Below are positions 1 through 12,785 of a stretch of 64,000 nt of DNA, one piece after another. The notes beneath the pieces are model-generated. The model searched no databases and was not told where the DNA came from. It saw only the letters and a program-made list of their open reading frames with translations. Each line of letters opens with the position of its first letter. Positions within the stretch are counted from its first letter, which is position 1. Position numbers and translations under genes: made by a program. Source of the DNA: Lentinula raphanica (lineage: Eukaryota; Basidiomycota; Agaricomycetes; Agaricales; Omphalotaceae); the NCBI GenBank assembly GCA_027919835.1, contig JANVFP010000026.1, positions 248,001 to 312,000 of the forward strand, read 5' to 3'.

Positions 1-1619
1 CCAGTGGCATCCGAACGGGACCTAAGGTCGAACTGAGTAGTATTGATGAATATTCCTGCAGCACCGACTCCTCAGCTTCACTAGACCGTGCCCTACTATG
101 TGAAGCCTCACACTTAAACACTGCTGCATCTTTCTCTGTTTTGAATTGATTTCGTTCTGCTCGAGCCTCGCACGACTGGCTGCTGTTCATTTTGGAAATC
201 ATTTGTCGGCTCCTGCTGGCTCTCTGTGAGGAACCGACTCAGCTGCTCCTGGCCGCTTGAGATAACCTGAGCCTCTATAACTTTGACATTTGCTGCGAGT
301 GTTTTCACTTCAGATAATTTCTTGTTGAAAGAATATGGTTGCATTATTGAGAGATATCAGAAACATGATGAGATAGAGAGAATAATCAACGCACTGTAAG
401 TGGACAGCAGACGCAAATTCCTTTTCCTCTTCCTCCTCCACTTCTTTTCTCTTTGAATGCAACACAACTTCCAAGTGAACGATAGTTGAGAAGTCATAGC
501 AAAGGGAGAAGACCAAGAGGATTGATAGAGCGGACAATTGTCAACGGTGGCAGCGGTTCCGTTAAGTAGTACTGTACATCATAGCGTACTGATGGGACAC
601 TGAAGCACCTCAAGGCAACCTTGAATTCAACGACCTCAAGGTGCCTTAAGGTAGCGGAGTTTGAAAATTTCGACCTTAAGGCAGCTTACCTCTGGAGGTA
701 GCTCACCTTCCGGCAACACTATAGGCAAGAGGTGAGCCCAATTCGAGATCTTGAGATGACAGGTGCCACGAGAATGATGGATTTTTGACATCGCCGAGAT
801 GCCGCAGACTGCCGACGCGGCATGCTTCTACAGTACTCGTACAGCAGCGACTAAACGAATGGATCACAACGAGTAGACACCTTTCAGCTTGGTGGAGTGA
901 TTGAAATGTAGCAGATTAAATTGTATGCACATAGGTGCAGTAGACGGTACTGTATCATGGTGAGAGCAACAGTTCAAATAGTGTATAGTATACTATGTAT
1001 TGAGCCGCAGCCTGGTGACTACCAAAGGATGAGATTTGGTAAGAACTTGAAGGATGGCTAGCTAGTAGCAAAGATGGTATTGTAGATGTCGATGAGCAAC
1101 AGGCAGGGAGAAGCAACAGTCCTTATTGCAGAGTGCCAGTGACCTGTGTAGCTTTATGTGAGTTAGTGGATCAATTGCTTCAGAACCTTCTCAAGTTTCA
1201 ACACGCACACTGATTGTACACCCCATTTGTATCACTCTGGACACCGAATTCCCTCATTACTATTTCCAAGAAGATAGTCACCGGTCACCTCTTACATGAG
1301 TTACGCGTTGCCATTTGTCGACGAGGGAGCAAAATGATAAGTTGAAGTGTGACCCAAGAAAAGGAGTTGAAAGATGCAGGAGGCCATGGTGGGTGGAGTT
1401 TCGAGCATGTTTGAAGCAAGCGCGTACCCTCAGAGAGACGAGAGATAGCGTTAGCAATGAGCATGGGATAGCATTAGGATAGCGTTTGAACTTCGAGTCT
1501 GACCGTGGTCCGTGCAGCAATTACCCGTCTTCGCCCCCCCCCCGCTAGCCTAGTTCTGGAGTGTAGTAAGGGGATTGTTAGATCGAGTTTTTGTTTTGCC
1601 TGGGTCTGCCACCGTTAAA
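1..1619. other. gene-poor intergenic stretch
   Basis: I see no convincing gene in this stretch. Short open frames on the minus strand around 114-537 include a Glu/Lys-rich piece, but they do not join into a convincing spliced gene. Positions 600-720 hold imperfect repeats of an AAGGT/AAGGCA word that also appears near 22.0 kb and 42.6 kb. A run of nine or more C residues lies near 1537. Confidence 0.5.
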
Positions 1620-1885
1620 CACTGCATGCAAGTTCCCATAAGTTGCTTGAACTTATGGAAAACTTATCCTAAAAAGACGTAAAAATTCAAATCAATAAAA
1701 AAGGCAACTTATAAGAGATTTTATGCTGAACTTATTGAATAAAATTACTATAAAAGGAAATTTTATCCAATAAGTTCACTATAAAATTTCCCATAAGTTC
1801 CCTTTCTTATGTGTTCAAAATTTTGCGTCTTTTTATCATAATTTTTCCATAAGTCCCGGCAACTTATGGGAATATACATGCAGTG
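1620..1885. mobile_element. foldback MITE
   Basis: A 266-bp AT-rich element whose two halves are imperfect inverted copies of each other over almost the whole length. The left end CACTGCATGC is matched by the right end CATGCAGTG, and the pairing continues through TTCCCATAAGTTGC, GAACTTAT and AAAAAGACG blocks on both sides. It has no coding capacity. This is the structure of a miniature inverted-repeat transposable element. I could not define a clear target-site duplication. The family is unknown. Confidence 0.75.
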
Positions 1886-2248
1886 AAATAAGGTAAGTAA
1901 AAGGTTGTTGGCACCTCTTCAACTTGGCCGACTCGTCTGATCAACCTTCCAGGAAGCCTTTCAATTGCTCGAAGCCACTCGAAACCGTTGAAGACGAAAA
2001 GGTCTCGTGTCACACAGACTCGTACACTATCTTGTCTTCTGCTGGTACTATGCCAAAGGAGGACTCGAGCGGTGCCTAGTATAGCAAAAGCGACAGGGGA
2101 CGACATCGGAAGCTCGTCAACCCCAGCTACTCCTTCTTCACCGCAAAAGAATCTGCTCACTGACTTTACAGTCACAATGCACCAAGCATGTCTAGGGTTG
2201 AGTCTGAGGCTATAAATCAAGCAATCACGGTGAACGGATTTCATTCCA

Positions 2249-3590
2249 ATGTCTCTTGACTCTTCCAGCTCACCTAGGTAAATAGGCTGCTCATCTCATA
2301 CACATTCACCTTCGAGTCAAATGCTGACCTGTCTCCCTTATCACTTGCTAGTGTCCAAATCTCTCCTGTCGCCGGTGCAGAGGTTCGTGCTGATGGTGAT
2401 GATCTTAGGTATTGTCATCATTCTATCCCCACTCACTGTACTAAAGATGCCAACGGCATCGTAGGCAAACTTCCCTTATCAACCTATCCTGGACCAAACA
2501 GTCAATCAACTTGATTCTCGTTGGAGAAACAGGCGTCGGTAAAACTGCTATGGTCAACCTCTTGGCCAACGTTTGTGCTGGCATTCCGTTGGAGAAATTT
2601 GACGACAAGGTCGATCTCAGTAACGAGTTAGGTGGCAAAGAAGCAGCTGGAAGTCAAACGATTGCGCCAAAGTTCTATAGCATCATTTGTGCTAACGGAC
2701 AAAGAGTCAACATTCTGGACACACCTGGATTCGCAGATGAACGAGGGATCGAATTTGACCGGGTGCACAAGCAAGCCCTCGTTCAGGCGATGAAGGAACA
2801 CATTGACTCCATTGACGCAATCGTTGTGCTGCTTCACGGAGATTCTGCTCGACTCGATACTCGGACAGAGTACGCGCTGGCTACCATCTTCAGCGTGCTC
2901 GACACTTCCCTCGCCGACAATATCGTCTTCATTTTCACCAACGTTTCATCTCCTTCTGGGTTCAATTTCCCAATCTCTTTGCTACCGAACTGGTTGCAGA
3001 GCACACCAAGGTGGTCGACCGACAACCCTTGTATTCGTTGGTTCGCGTATCGCAAAGCGCTTTCGCAGCCTTCGGGTACCGTCGATGAAGACTCGTTGGA
3101 AGACATGAACGATGTTGCTCATCGTGGATACCACGCTGGGTTGAAGATGCTTTCGCAATTTTTCCAGCATCTGGACAAGTGCCAACCGAAACCTATCCAG
3201 GGTATCCTCCAACTATACGAACTATCAATGTACATCGAGACCCATGTCTCCAATATAATAGCTCGCTCGGAGTTGCTGGCTGTTAAGCGTGCAACGAATG
3301 TCGGGAAGGAAATAGAGAAGCTCGAGCAGGAGATTGACGCCTCTCTGACAGAAGTTGTAGACGCCTGTGAGAGGTATAACAAACTCTCGCTCGCTGGAAG
3401 CTTTGTTCGATTGCTATATTGCACTATCCACATGCTTCAGTACCGCGACGCCAGGACTCGCAAGTTGCAGGAGTTGGCGCACGGCGTCACGGACAGCGAA
3501 GTCCTTGACAGGTTGGCTAGATCGATTGGACGCATACAGAAACAGGTAAAAGTCTTGGAGGAGGTCGATCGTCGCAATAAAAAGGCCTAA
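2249..3590 (+). CDS. P-loop GTPase, AIG1/septin-like G domain
   Basis: Likely exons are 2249-2277, 2352-2408 and 2447-3590 with GT-AG introns, giving about 409 residues. The P loop GETGVGKT lies near residue 60, followed by the G3 motif DTPGF about 55 residues later. The C-terminal half is helical and charged with a probable coiled coil (EKLEQEID region). Layout and motifs resemble the AIG1/IMAP and related TRAFAC GTPases that are expanded in Agaricomycetes. Function is unknown. The ATG at 2249 is chosen because the ORF continuous with the P loop has no nearby ATG, and the three exons join in frame. The stretch between exon 3 start and the P loop is unusually basic, so the second acceptor is the least certain part. 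Confidence 0.7.
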
Positions 3591-3783
3591 CCGAAGCAGA
3601 ACTAGACACGCAGTACTTAGTAGCCACATAAGTAGTAGACTTGAATCCAGTGGGCGCTATACCAGCGCTCAGTTTTGAATGAAAAGTTCTTGTCCCGACT
3701 CCTGAAGGTTGTCTAGTAGATGACCTTGAACTGGTTTCATTCGAAGGCCCCAAGAGTAGTGCCTACTCAGAGCGTCACCCGAG

Positions 3784-4206
3784 ATGACGTACAGTGGGCT
3801 CTCTTGGGGAGGTTCAATAAAACTTGGCGGCTCCTGGTTACCCCAACGTTACACCTTCCTCCACAACCTATACCGTGTTGAGCTTCGTCCATGCCAGTGC
3901 CTCAAACCATTTCACTCAGGTAGCACAGACGCTTCGTATTTGACTCTTCTGACAATTGTCATTCATCGACCGAAGTACAGTGATTTTGTAGCTCAGACTG
4001 CTACTACGAATGCAGAGGTTGATACCCAACTTCCCAAGTATGGCGGCAGCGACTGTGTACAAATTCGTACCAAGAAGCTCCATCCAGATGGACGCGATGG
4101 CGTTATGTATCACCAATTACTTTACGTTCCTCCTACGCACACATCCCTCAGCGAGAGTGTTAACAACATCAATAAGTATGTATGTAATGGATTGACAGGC
4201 AAATAG
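3784..4206 (+). CDS. possible hypothetical protein, 140 aa
   Basis: An uninterrupted ATG-to-stop frame of 140 codons lies between the GTPase and the convergent Sds23-like gene. It has no recognisable domain, signal peptide or repeat, and the composition is not distinctive. It may simply be chance open sequence within a 650-bp spacer. It is listed because it is long for an unspliced intergenic frame at this base composition. Confidence 0.2.
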   Translation: MTYSGLSWGGSIKLGGSWLPQRYTFLHNLYRVELRPCQCLKPFHSGSTDASYLTLLTIVIHRPKYSDFVAQTATTNAEVDTQLPKYGGSDCVQIRTKKLHPDGRDGVMYHQLLYVPPTHTSLSESVNNINKYVCNGLTGK

Positions 4207-4245
4207 TCCAACCACCGGGCCTCCAACTCATCGCAACGTTTCTGA

Positions 4246-6110
4246 TTAGGATGGAGAATTACTTGGTTTCAGAGCATCTCCGATTACGCCAGGGCTAGTT
4301 GCAGGGACCGCTGTTGAAGAGCTCGGCGAGAAGTTGTGGTTATTGTTCATCGTTGGAGACGTTTTCGTACTCAACGTCCTTCGTATGCCAGTTCGACTGC
4401 TCGACCTAGAGCGATCCGACTCTTTCGAAGAGGTTTGTGAAGAGACGGACGAGGCTCGACGGTGGCGTTGCATACGCGTTGGATCGATGTCTTGAACCTT
4501 TGCGAGACGGGCAAACAACGAGAGGACTGAATGGTATAGTAGGAGTGACAGAATCATTACTTTAGAGTTCCACGACTCACTGTCGACTATGGATACCAGT
4601 CCAGTCAAGTTTCCAGAAGATATCGGGGAGAGCACCGGTGATGTTCCAGTGGATTCCTGGGCGACAAATACTCTGTGCGCATTGGCTATCATGAAAACAT
4701 CATGCAGATGCCCAATCAATTCGTCGAGAGACAAACGTACTAGCTAGGAGCTTCTGTATCGTATATAACATTGTACTTGTTGGAAGAACGGAGTACACTG
4801 GGCGGCAACAACTGTTAGAGAGAATTACGCCTGTATGAGATCAATGACACGATACCTGGATATCTATCTTGTCCGTCTGTGGAACCATCAGGATACTGAA
4901 GAAGGTTTTCTGTCGATACGGATGTATAATGCGTGCAATGAGTACCAACCTTGATGAGAGAAATAAACTGTTGTAGAGGCAGCGATAAGATCTGGTTGCT
5001 CTGCGATGGGACCACTATCTTCCCAACATCGGTCACACTGACGGCGCTAAGCAACGTTCCACCCTCTTCTTCCAAGACAGCGATACTACTTACACCTTCC
5101 TCGCTCATTAATTTCATCGCTTCTAATACTGGTTCAGTCGACAGTGTTGCCACAACAGATGTGTATAGGTTGAGCGAAGGCAACGAATCGGAAAAGGAAT
5201 TGAGAGGGTTGGAAAGGTATACTCGCAGAGACTCAGACCCAGTTTGTTGAGCAAAAGATAAGAACCAGGCCAAAAGACCACGATCAGAGACGATACCAGC
5301 GAAATCCTCTTGAATATCTCCGGATGGATTTGTTTCAATTAAAACTAACAGAGAAGATATCGTGTCTCGTTTTGCTTCAAATGAAGCACGATGGTAGACG
5401 GACCTCGATGAATACCCCTGGCAAATACTTCAAGAAGTGAGACCACCGTAGCATCATATGGCAGGATGTGAAGCGGGTTCTTCTCAGAAAGATCTAAGCA
5501 TACATGGCATAAGCCTTTCGTTGAGAACACCGATAAGAGCATCGCTTACTGCTAACAATTGACACAGGTACATGACCAGCACGAGCAGCAGTGAATATGT
5601 CATCTACTCGCGGCTTCTCTTGGACTGCCTCCGCAGTGAACGTATGTTTCGTGGCAGCAAGTGTCAAGAACGCATTCACATCCGAGAACTAGACGGACAA
5701 GGTAAGCTTGATCGATTTCACGCAGTCAAATCGTACATCAAAAAGGCCAGATATTGAGTGATCAACGGACTTGATAGCTAGACACGATATGTCTTCGGAA
5801 AGTAGAATCTATGGAAGTTGAAATGTACAGATTCGTCAATGAAAGAGGGTCAAAGCTCACGTCGCAAGCATCTTCTACGCTTATCTGGCCGTCCACTGAG
5901 ACTACCGTGAGTCGATGATGTCTTTTCGTTGATATCGTGAGGATACAATGGGATCAATGATAGAAGAACTTAGCACTTACCTCGAGCCAATGACGCTTGC
6001 CATTGAGCGAACCAATTCTCTATATCGGCAGAAGATGCAGTTGCTATGAGGCTCGCAGGCGGTTCCGTAGAGTGGATAAGCGACTGTGAAAGCCTTCGAG
6101 TGTGAGCCAT
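4246..6110 (-). CDS. Sds23/Moc1-like CBS-domain protein
   Basis: A multi-exon gene read from an ATG at 6110 (MAHTRRLSQS) to a stop at 4246. Exon 1 is 6110-5981 and exon 2 begins at 5901; at least seven short GT-AG introns follow. The product contains consecutive CBS-type repeats (for example the VSSIAVLEEEG...VSVTDVGK unit near 5.0-5.1 kb) and a C-terminal FARLAKVQDIDPTRMQRHRR block followed by a Ser/Thr-rich tail. This combination is typical of the Sds23/Moc1 (Snf4-related) family. In yeasts that family links nutrient and stress signalling to PP2A and cell-cycle control. An intron must be removed between the SIVD and LSLFARL blocks to give the family sequence. It shares a 114-bp upstream region with the divergent CNH gene. 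Confidence 0.75.
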
Positions 6111-6224
6111 GGCATTAGATCATTGAGAGATAGTGAAGGTGTGCCACTGAGTGTGGAGAACATACAAGCGCCTAACTACGTAAAACGGTCCGCCTCGCTT
6201 CGACGTCTACCAGAGACTACCACA

Positions 6225-7560
6225 ATGACCATCCCTCCGTATCAAGTTCAAGAGCTCATTACGAGTGTGTTGAGCGGTAAGTGAAGACCTTTCTCTTGAA
6301 CCAATAATTGCAGATCTTGATTTATTCAGAACTAACCGGTTCCCTTGTGCAAGGTATCCAAATTCGATGTGGCCAAGCTCTAGGTTATTCTACTCACCCG
6401 TTCCGCAAGGAACTTTGGGCTTGTACTGAACTGCAGGGCAGGCTCTGAGATATACATCGGATGTTCAAATGGAGAACTCATGCGTTTTGCTCTTCAAGAT
6501 GGAAACAGCACTAGTGCGGTGCGAAGGTCATCCCTTTGGAGAGCAGTCCCTCAACTGATCAAAACTAGACAGATCCCTACACCATCTTGTCGCGTCAAAG
6601 CGTATCGAACGACAAGCCAATCGAGGACATAGTCCTCTTACCCAGCATTTCGCGCGCGCTGGTATTCTCGGACAACCAAATCCACTTCTACACACTTCCG
6701 ACTTTAGATGTGGTACAAAACATTAAACCCATCCGACACGTAGTCACCTTTGCGGTAGATCAGCGACATCTCGCGAGACCACCACCTCAGACCTCAGCTC
6801 CTCCTCATCGTTCCGAGCCTGTAGACTTTTGTGTAATCAAACGGAGCTCGTTAGCCATGTTTTCTTTAGGAACACAACGATTGATATATCAAAAGGCATG
6901 CTGTAACCTTCCAGTTCTCATACCTGCCTTATGAATGCTTTAATAGGAAATTCCTCTGCCTCAAGGTGGTGTGCTCGCATGTCGGCTTGGATACACCCTA
7001 TGTATCGCAGACAAAACTCACTACAACATGCTCAACCTCGAAACAGCAGAGATATACCCTATCCTTCCGCTCAATCAAGACTACCAATCGCCAGACTTAC
7101 CTGTCGAGCCATTCATTGTTCCTACAGGAGAAAATGACTTTCTCCTTGTATCTTGGACCGGTCAGAACTCTATGGGGATATTCATCACTCCCTCTGGAGA
7201 GCCAGTACGTGGAACACTGACATGGAGTCAGCATCCTACTTCGATATGTATGTGTCCACTGTTCTATTCGCTCAGTACTGCTCTAATTTTCACTCTCCAG
7301 GCTTGGACCTACCTCATGCCACTGCTATCCTTCCTGACGGCTCTATCGAGGTTCATAACATCCATTCTCTAGAGCTCGTCCAAGTAATTCCTCCTCCGTC
7401 CGGTGATGGTCCATTGGACAGAACTCGTCTAATATCATCTGCACTGGGTTATGTGGTTCCCTCGAGCCAGGCCTCGTCCAAATTGCACAAAGTTCCAGTG
7501 AAACTCGATCGAGGCTCTGCTTCCAAGCAAGTCACTGCTTCAGTAGAGTCTTCCAGTTAA
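6225..7560 (+). CDS. CNH-domain protein, Vps3/TGFBRAP1-like, short
   Basis: The start ATG at 6225 (MTIPPYQVQE) begins exon 1 (6225-6276). Further exons carry EIYIGCSNGELMRFALQ, PYTILSRQS, GGVLACRLG and LDLPHATAILPDGS, which follow the blade pattern of a citron-homology (CNH) beta-propeller as in Vps3, Vps39 and TGFBRAP1. These are tethering subunits of the CORVET/HOPS complexes at endosomes and vacuole. Family members are usually about 1000 residues with a long helical C-terminal part, but here a stop at 7558-7560 ends the protein near 400 residues, just after the propeller. Either the gene is truncated or it encodes a propeller-only relative. No helical continuation is visible before the convergent gene. 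Confidence 0.65.
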
Positions 7561-7924
7561 AACCTCCATACAAAATCAAGGACAATGTTATTAAATTCAT
7601 ATTCAACACGATTTCTGGGTCAGATACATACTATGATAAATAATTGTAGTTGGATACAATGGAGATGCTATTGGTGTACAAAGATACAAAGTCCTGTTGG
7701 AGGAATTGAAGCAATATCCGGATTCTGGAAGATCGAAAGAGTACAACAACCAATATGAACGAAAGGGATAGATTGAAGTCGTGTCGATTAGCATGTCTGT
7801 AGTTGGATACATGTAGAAAGTTATTAAAGTCGTTTACCGGATCCTGTTGGAGAAGCCGGAAGAAACGAGCGCAGGTGCAAATAACACTGAGAGCGATGGG
7901 AAAAGGGAAAAGGGGTAAAAGCTC
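7561..7924. other. convergent intergenic spacer
   Basis: Spacer between two converging genes. It is AT-rich with no sustained open frame, and no terminator or repeat stands out. Confidence 0.5.
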
Positions 7925-10009
7925 TCAGAGCAGATCGGTCTGGGCAAGAGCAGCTTCAGCGGCTCTCAAAGCCGAAGCAAAGCTGGCTACGAGCTCGTCT
8001 GTATCTTCTAGGCCAACACTGACTCTAATCAGATCCGGCTCGACATCATATTGAGCCGCCCAGTCGAGCTCCTTGAAATGAGCAAGGATTGTGAAGGGAC
8101 AAGCGAGAGTGAAGTTCGTGCCTAGACTTGGTCCTTTGTAACAAGGTAGGGCATCGAAGAACGCATGAGAGGCTGCAGGTGATACGAAGGTGACCGAGAA
8201 CAACCCGCCATAACCGCCGTCCTCTACACCATTTTGCGCATCGGCTTTAATACGCCTAGCTTCGTAGTGTTCGGGAGTGGTGTATTTAGGATATGCCACG
8301 GCTTTGATTACAGCATTTGGTACGCCTGAGGCTTGGGAACGAGAGTATAGGAAATCGCAGATGGCTTCTGTGTTGTGGTCGCATTCCCTGATACGCCTTT
8401 GGAAATCGCGTGAGTTTCGTTCCAAAAAGATGGCATCTTGGTCGAATAATATATCTTCGTAATTTGAGTTCAGGTGGCTCTTCAGCGATGAATAATGTCG
8501 TCGCTGTGGGTTGAGTACAAGACTACAAAATGACTAATGAGATAGAAATTGAATCATGAAACGGATATGAACATACCTCCCACCCATGACATTCGAAGAG
8601 CCACTGAACACCTTAGTCAAACTACTCACGACGATATCAGCAAACGGTAAGACCTCTACATTGATGAAGTTTCCAACGGTCTCATCGATTACGATAAGAA
8701 AGTCGTATTTGTCTGCGAGTGCTCGCAATCGAGGCAGATCCGGAGAACGAAGCAACGGATTGGAGGGAAATTCAGTGAATAACGCGAGAATAGGTGGTTT
8801 AGATGGGTCCAGTTCAGATTGTTCTTTCAAGATAGCTTCGAGTTGGTCAATGTCGTTATCAAGTCCATGACCTAGGAAATGACACCCAGGACCCCATTTC
8901 TGAAGAACTTTGAGTGTGTCGGTATAGGGGAACCTATGAAATTTCCCAGATTAATGACTGCTCATAACGAACGAATTATGTCTTACCCAAAACAAACGCT
9001 TTTTCCCACTGGTCGAACAGCTAGCAACAGCTGATGCGCGTTCCATATAGCGTTCATTCCCCCGGCGTAGAGGTAAACGTCGTTCTCGGAAACATTGCTC
9101 ACACCTCGAGTACTGGGGCCAAGCGGCGGGCTTCCATCGCGATCAGAATCACATTTGGGCGTATCCCGCAATAGGACACCGGCTATCCTACGCCTGAGAG
9201 CTCTTTTGGCTGCGGCTGCAGCTGATTGTGGAAGATTTCGACCGTATCTCTCTTCCAAATACATACTGTGGTCGGCATTCAGGTCCTCTACGACGGCAGG
9301 AGGCGAGATGCGACGAGCTCCCTTGACACCGTAGTGTCTGTGAGAGGATTTGAAAGATATACCACGAGCGGGTATAGGCAAAGGATTTGTTGGAGACGGT
9401 GGACTTTCTGGAAGGAGTGAAAGGCATTGCTCTGCCAAACGTGATGATATTCCGGTACCGGTATGTTGCCAGAATTGCATGGCCACTGAGAAGACGTCTG
9501 AGGGGAAAAGAACAATATGGAGGTCCAACAAAGACGCTGAACCATTACAATCGCAATCCTCGGAATTGACTAGGATAGCTTTGTTAGCTTTGTCTTCCGG
9601 ACAAATTAAGAGCTGGATAAGTCGTGCAGTCGTTGGTGTGCCTTCCAACGTAGAGCGATTGAGTATGAAGGAACGACAGGCATCGGCAGTCTTCTTGGTC
9701 GGGAAGAGCATGGCGCTTTCACCGTGAACACCAAATTTGCGGACACATATTTGAGCAAGCTAGAAATAGCGTCAGCTATGATTCGTACAAGGATGAGACG
9801 TATTATACCTTTTGTATGCCGAGACCGATGAAAAATCGAGGATAGCCACATACCATGACATCCGATATCCTTTTCTCGCCTTTCTCATAGTCTACATTGT
9901 CGCGCCAAGTGGGAAGAGAACAAGAGATTGCATGCGGAGTGAAAGGAGGAACGGGGAGCCCGAGAGGGACTGGAGGAACGCCAACAGTCTCTGTGGTGGT
10001 CGCTCCCAT
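7925..10009 (-). CDS. STR2: cystathionine gamma-synthase (STR2-like)
   Basis: Four exons (10009-9809, 9759-8987, 8933-8577, 8522-7925) join in frame to 642 residues. The product belongs to the Cys/Met-metabolism PLP-enzyme family. The segment VIDETVGNF...[13 protein letters not shown] contains the Schiff-base lysine (SSLTK). An N-terminal extension carrying [19 protein letters not shown] and the C-terminal [10 protein letters not shown] and [10 protein letters not shown] blocks are characteristic of fungal Str2. The enzyme condenses an O-acyl-homoserine with cysteine to form cystathionine in the transsulfuration route to methionine. Length matches fungal orthologs. No promoter motif was identified. 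Confidence 0.92.
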
Positions 10010-10778
10010 CGTCGTTCGAAAGTGACTCGTTCGACGTTTATGGGATGATCGTCGAAAATTTTGGGTGGATCACGTTATGTAAAGAAGTGTGGCGCAACTT
10101 GGGCGCAACTGTTTTTTTGCAGTAGTGATCTGCAACTGAGATAGTTTTCGAGCTTTAGAAGTAAGTACTCATCTGAGGACTCTTATATACACTGATCAGA
10201 TTGTAGTACTAGTAGGGGAGCAGTAACCAGGAACATCTACTGAACGACCACAAAATAAATTCTAACTCGGAAACACATTCACTGCGGCGCATCTCAGCCT
10301 GTAGACTCCTGTAGATTGTAAAGTCGAATAACTTGCCCGCAAACTGGATGGGGTTCAATATGGCTGCTAGTATGGACATACCAATTCATGACGTTCGGAA
10401 CAGCCGTTGGCTTTCCCGAAACCGCATTGAATGATATCTGCTTTCCTAGGCTCTCCTCTGCGTTCAGCGCCTCAGCTACTTCGGTCTCGATTCAAGTCTG
10501 AATAGGATTGGCAAGAACGAAGAGGCTACTGGTGCCTACTGGTGCCTGCTCTAAATGGATACAATTGAGTGTATCAGACTGTATCTTGCATCGGTCAAAT
10601 CATATCTCCCATTTGCGGCAGTGTTGTTATGTTTGCTCTGCTGATTTTGAAAGTATCAATACAATGACTCTTGCAAATAATCTGAAATATGCAAAATGGG
10701 AACCAGATGCTGTTCAATGAGAGTAAGTAAAATAAGAGATAAATTGAACAATTCTCCGAAACCTCTGTCTCCTTTACA
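10010..10778. other. intergenic region upstream of STR2
   Basis: About 770 bp with only short, low-complexity open frames. It should contain the STR2 promoter and the Rud3 3' UTR. A short tandem TACTGGTGCC duplication is present near 10530. Nothing else is supported. Confidence 0.45.
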
Positions 10779-12618
10779 TCAAGGATCCAATTCAGACGTC
10801 GCCTTTTCCTTCCCTTTCCGCGAGGGTGACATATTGGCCAGTGAGAGATTTGGTGAACTAGCCATTGCTGCTGAACCGAATGATGATAGGCGTCGTTGTG
10901 AGTTATGTGCTGGGGGACTAAGTGTTGTTGAACTTGGGAATCCACTCGACGTGGGGCTCCCAGGAAGGGAGTTGTTCGACCGTGACGTGCTGATAGCTGC
11001 AGAATGTGACTCTCCTGCTGCAGCTTCTGTCAAGAGGAACTCGACCCAGAGACGCGAGAAAGACTATGTGACAAATGAGTAAATGGAGGAAAGCTCCAAT
11101 CAATCAGCAAACTGTACCTCTGTCTCATCCGTCTTTTGCAAGTCCGAACCTTTACCGGGACCGTCGGAAGTCGAAGTCCGGCGCCAGAACGACGAAGAGG
11201 GCGAGGTGACAGTCGGTTGGTGAGAGCGCTGTAAACCGGCTTTTTCACGTTCAATGTCCGACCAGGATAATATGGAAGAAAGTAAAGAAAGCATTTCAAA
11301 TCGTTTAGGGTCAGCCCGTGGGGTAGTAAGGAAAGATAGGAGAACATTGGTGACTAGTCGCCTGTCCACATTAGTGTCTGAAGAATTCTTGCGCAGTCGG
11401 CGAAGGGCTTCCATTAGGTGCTCGTTCATGATGACAGCTATACGTCGTTAGATGATCAGCTCGTCGAAGTGTAACTACGGGTAACGCACCTTCATGCCGT
11501 AGTTTGTTGATAAGAACTGTCTTTTCCTTCACCTCCTTCTCCAATTCTAGTGTTCGTGTATTATTTGTTTGTGATTCTTCCAAACTCATCTGATGTGGAG
11601 ATTAGGCGACATTCAACGAAACTAAGTATGTTGGGCTTGCCTCTGCTGTCAAAGCTCGATGCTTGTACTCAGCCAATGACTGTGTCACTTGAGTCAGCTG
11701 CAATTCGTAGTCTTTCACGGCCTGCCGCAGTTCGTGCTCCTTGGCTACATGCAAGGAAGGAAGATAGCAGGACATGTTAAGAAAAGTTTGATTAGATCGT
11801 GATTCGAGAAGAGGAATCACCTGCTTGGAAGTCCTGAAGCACGGATTGAAGATTATCCCCCCTTTCTTTCTCCAGCGCGAGTTCGGCAGTTTCCCTTGTC
11901 CGCTTTTCTCGTTCCATCTCCAATTCTCTGGTGATCGAAGAGAATGACGTCCTTGCATCTTCAGAGTATGCCTTCTCCTGTAATGCAACCCTCTCCCACT
12001 CATCGCGTTCCAGCCTACATCGTTCTAGTTCGGTTTGAGTTTCTCGCAGCTCCCGTTCTCGAAGTAAGCTCTCCTGCGCATTTTCCTGGAAGACACGATT
12101 ACGTATGTTGTCAAGCTCGGCCACAGAGCGCGCTGATTCTTCAGAAGCGGCGATGAGCTCCTCCTTTAGAGTCTCCACTGTTGAATTTAAATCTTCGTTT
12201 TGCGCAGTGAGTTGTTGCACCAGTTGTTCTCTACGATCGAGCTCTTCCTAGACGAAGTAGAGATAGGTGAAAGCATCCTCTAAGAGGAGGTTAACATTCG
12301 TACCGCGTCTTGTTTTAGCTTATTGCCTAATGTTGTACGCATTTGCGTTAGTTTAGCAAGGAGATTCCGGTACTGGGTTCCCAAAGCCTCCTTTTCTTCC
12401 CTGGTCCGTTGCAACTCTCTCTGTAGCCTCTCAACCGGGTCCAGCGTTTCATCCGGTGCAACTTGGTCATTGCCATTAACATGTATTGGGGACGCGGGGT
12501 TGCTCCGCTCGCTATCCAAAGATGATCTTGTCTCACCGAGAGAGTGTCCGTTCATTGGGCGAGTAGGAGATACGGACCTAGACGAAGATGAAAGCGGACT
12601 GGCACCGCTATTCAGCAT
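10779..12618 (-). CDS. RUD3: Rud3/GMAP-210-type golgin
   Basis: Starts at the ATG at 12618 (MLNSGASPLS) and runs through about six exons to a stop at 10779. The N-terminal Ser/Pro-rich region is followed by long coiled-coil exons (EELDRREQLVQQLTAQNEDL, ERCRLERDEWERVALQEK and others). Near 11.1-11.45 kb it encodes MNEHLMEALRRLRK, VDRRLVTNVLLSFL, DPKRFEMLSLLSSIL and EREKAGLQR, the GRIP-related ARF-binding (GRAB) domain of Rud3/GMAP-210. Such golgins are recruited by Arf1 to the cis-Golgi and tether vesicles. A Ser-rich tail with PPAHNSQRR and SPNLSLANMSPSRKGKEK closes the protein. Only 167 bp separate its start from the divergent F-box gene. Confidence 0.88.
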
Positions 12619-12785
12619 TTCTTTGCCGACCTCGACTTGGTGGAATTCGAAAGAGTTCTCGACGTGGTCAATTCAACGGCACGATTGCACATACCAGTCA
12701 CGTGGCTGTACTTGAGAGAGAAGCTCGGACCCGGACCGGCGAACCTTCGGTCCACTTTGGTCGCTGTCGGTCAAGAGCCACTGGC

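Noticed and set aside
114..537. Two overlapping minus-strand frames with Glu/Lys-rich sequence
   Set aside because: No consistent splice sites or start were found. Composition could be low-complexity chance.
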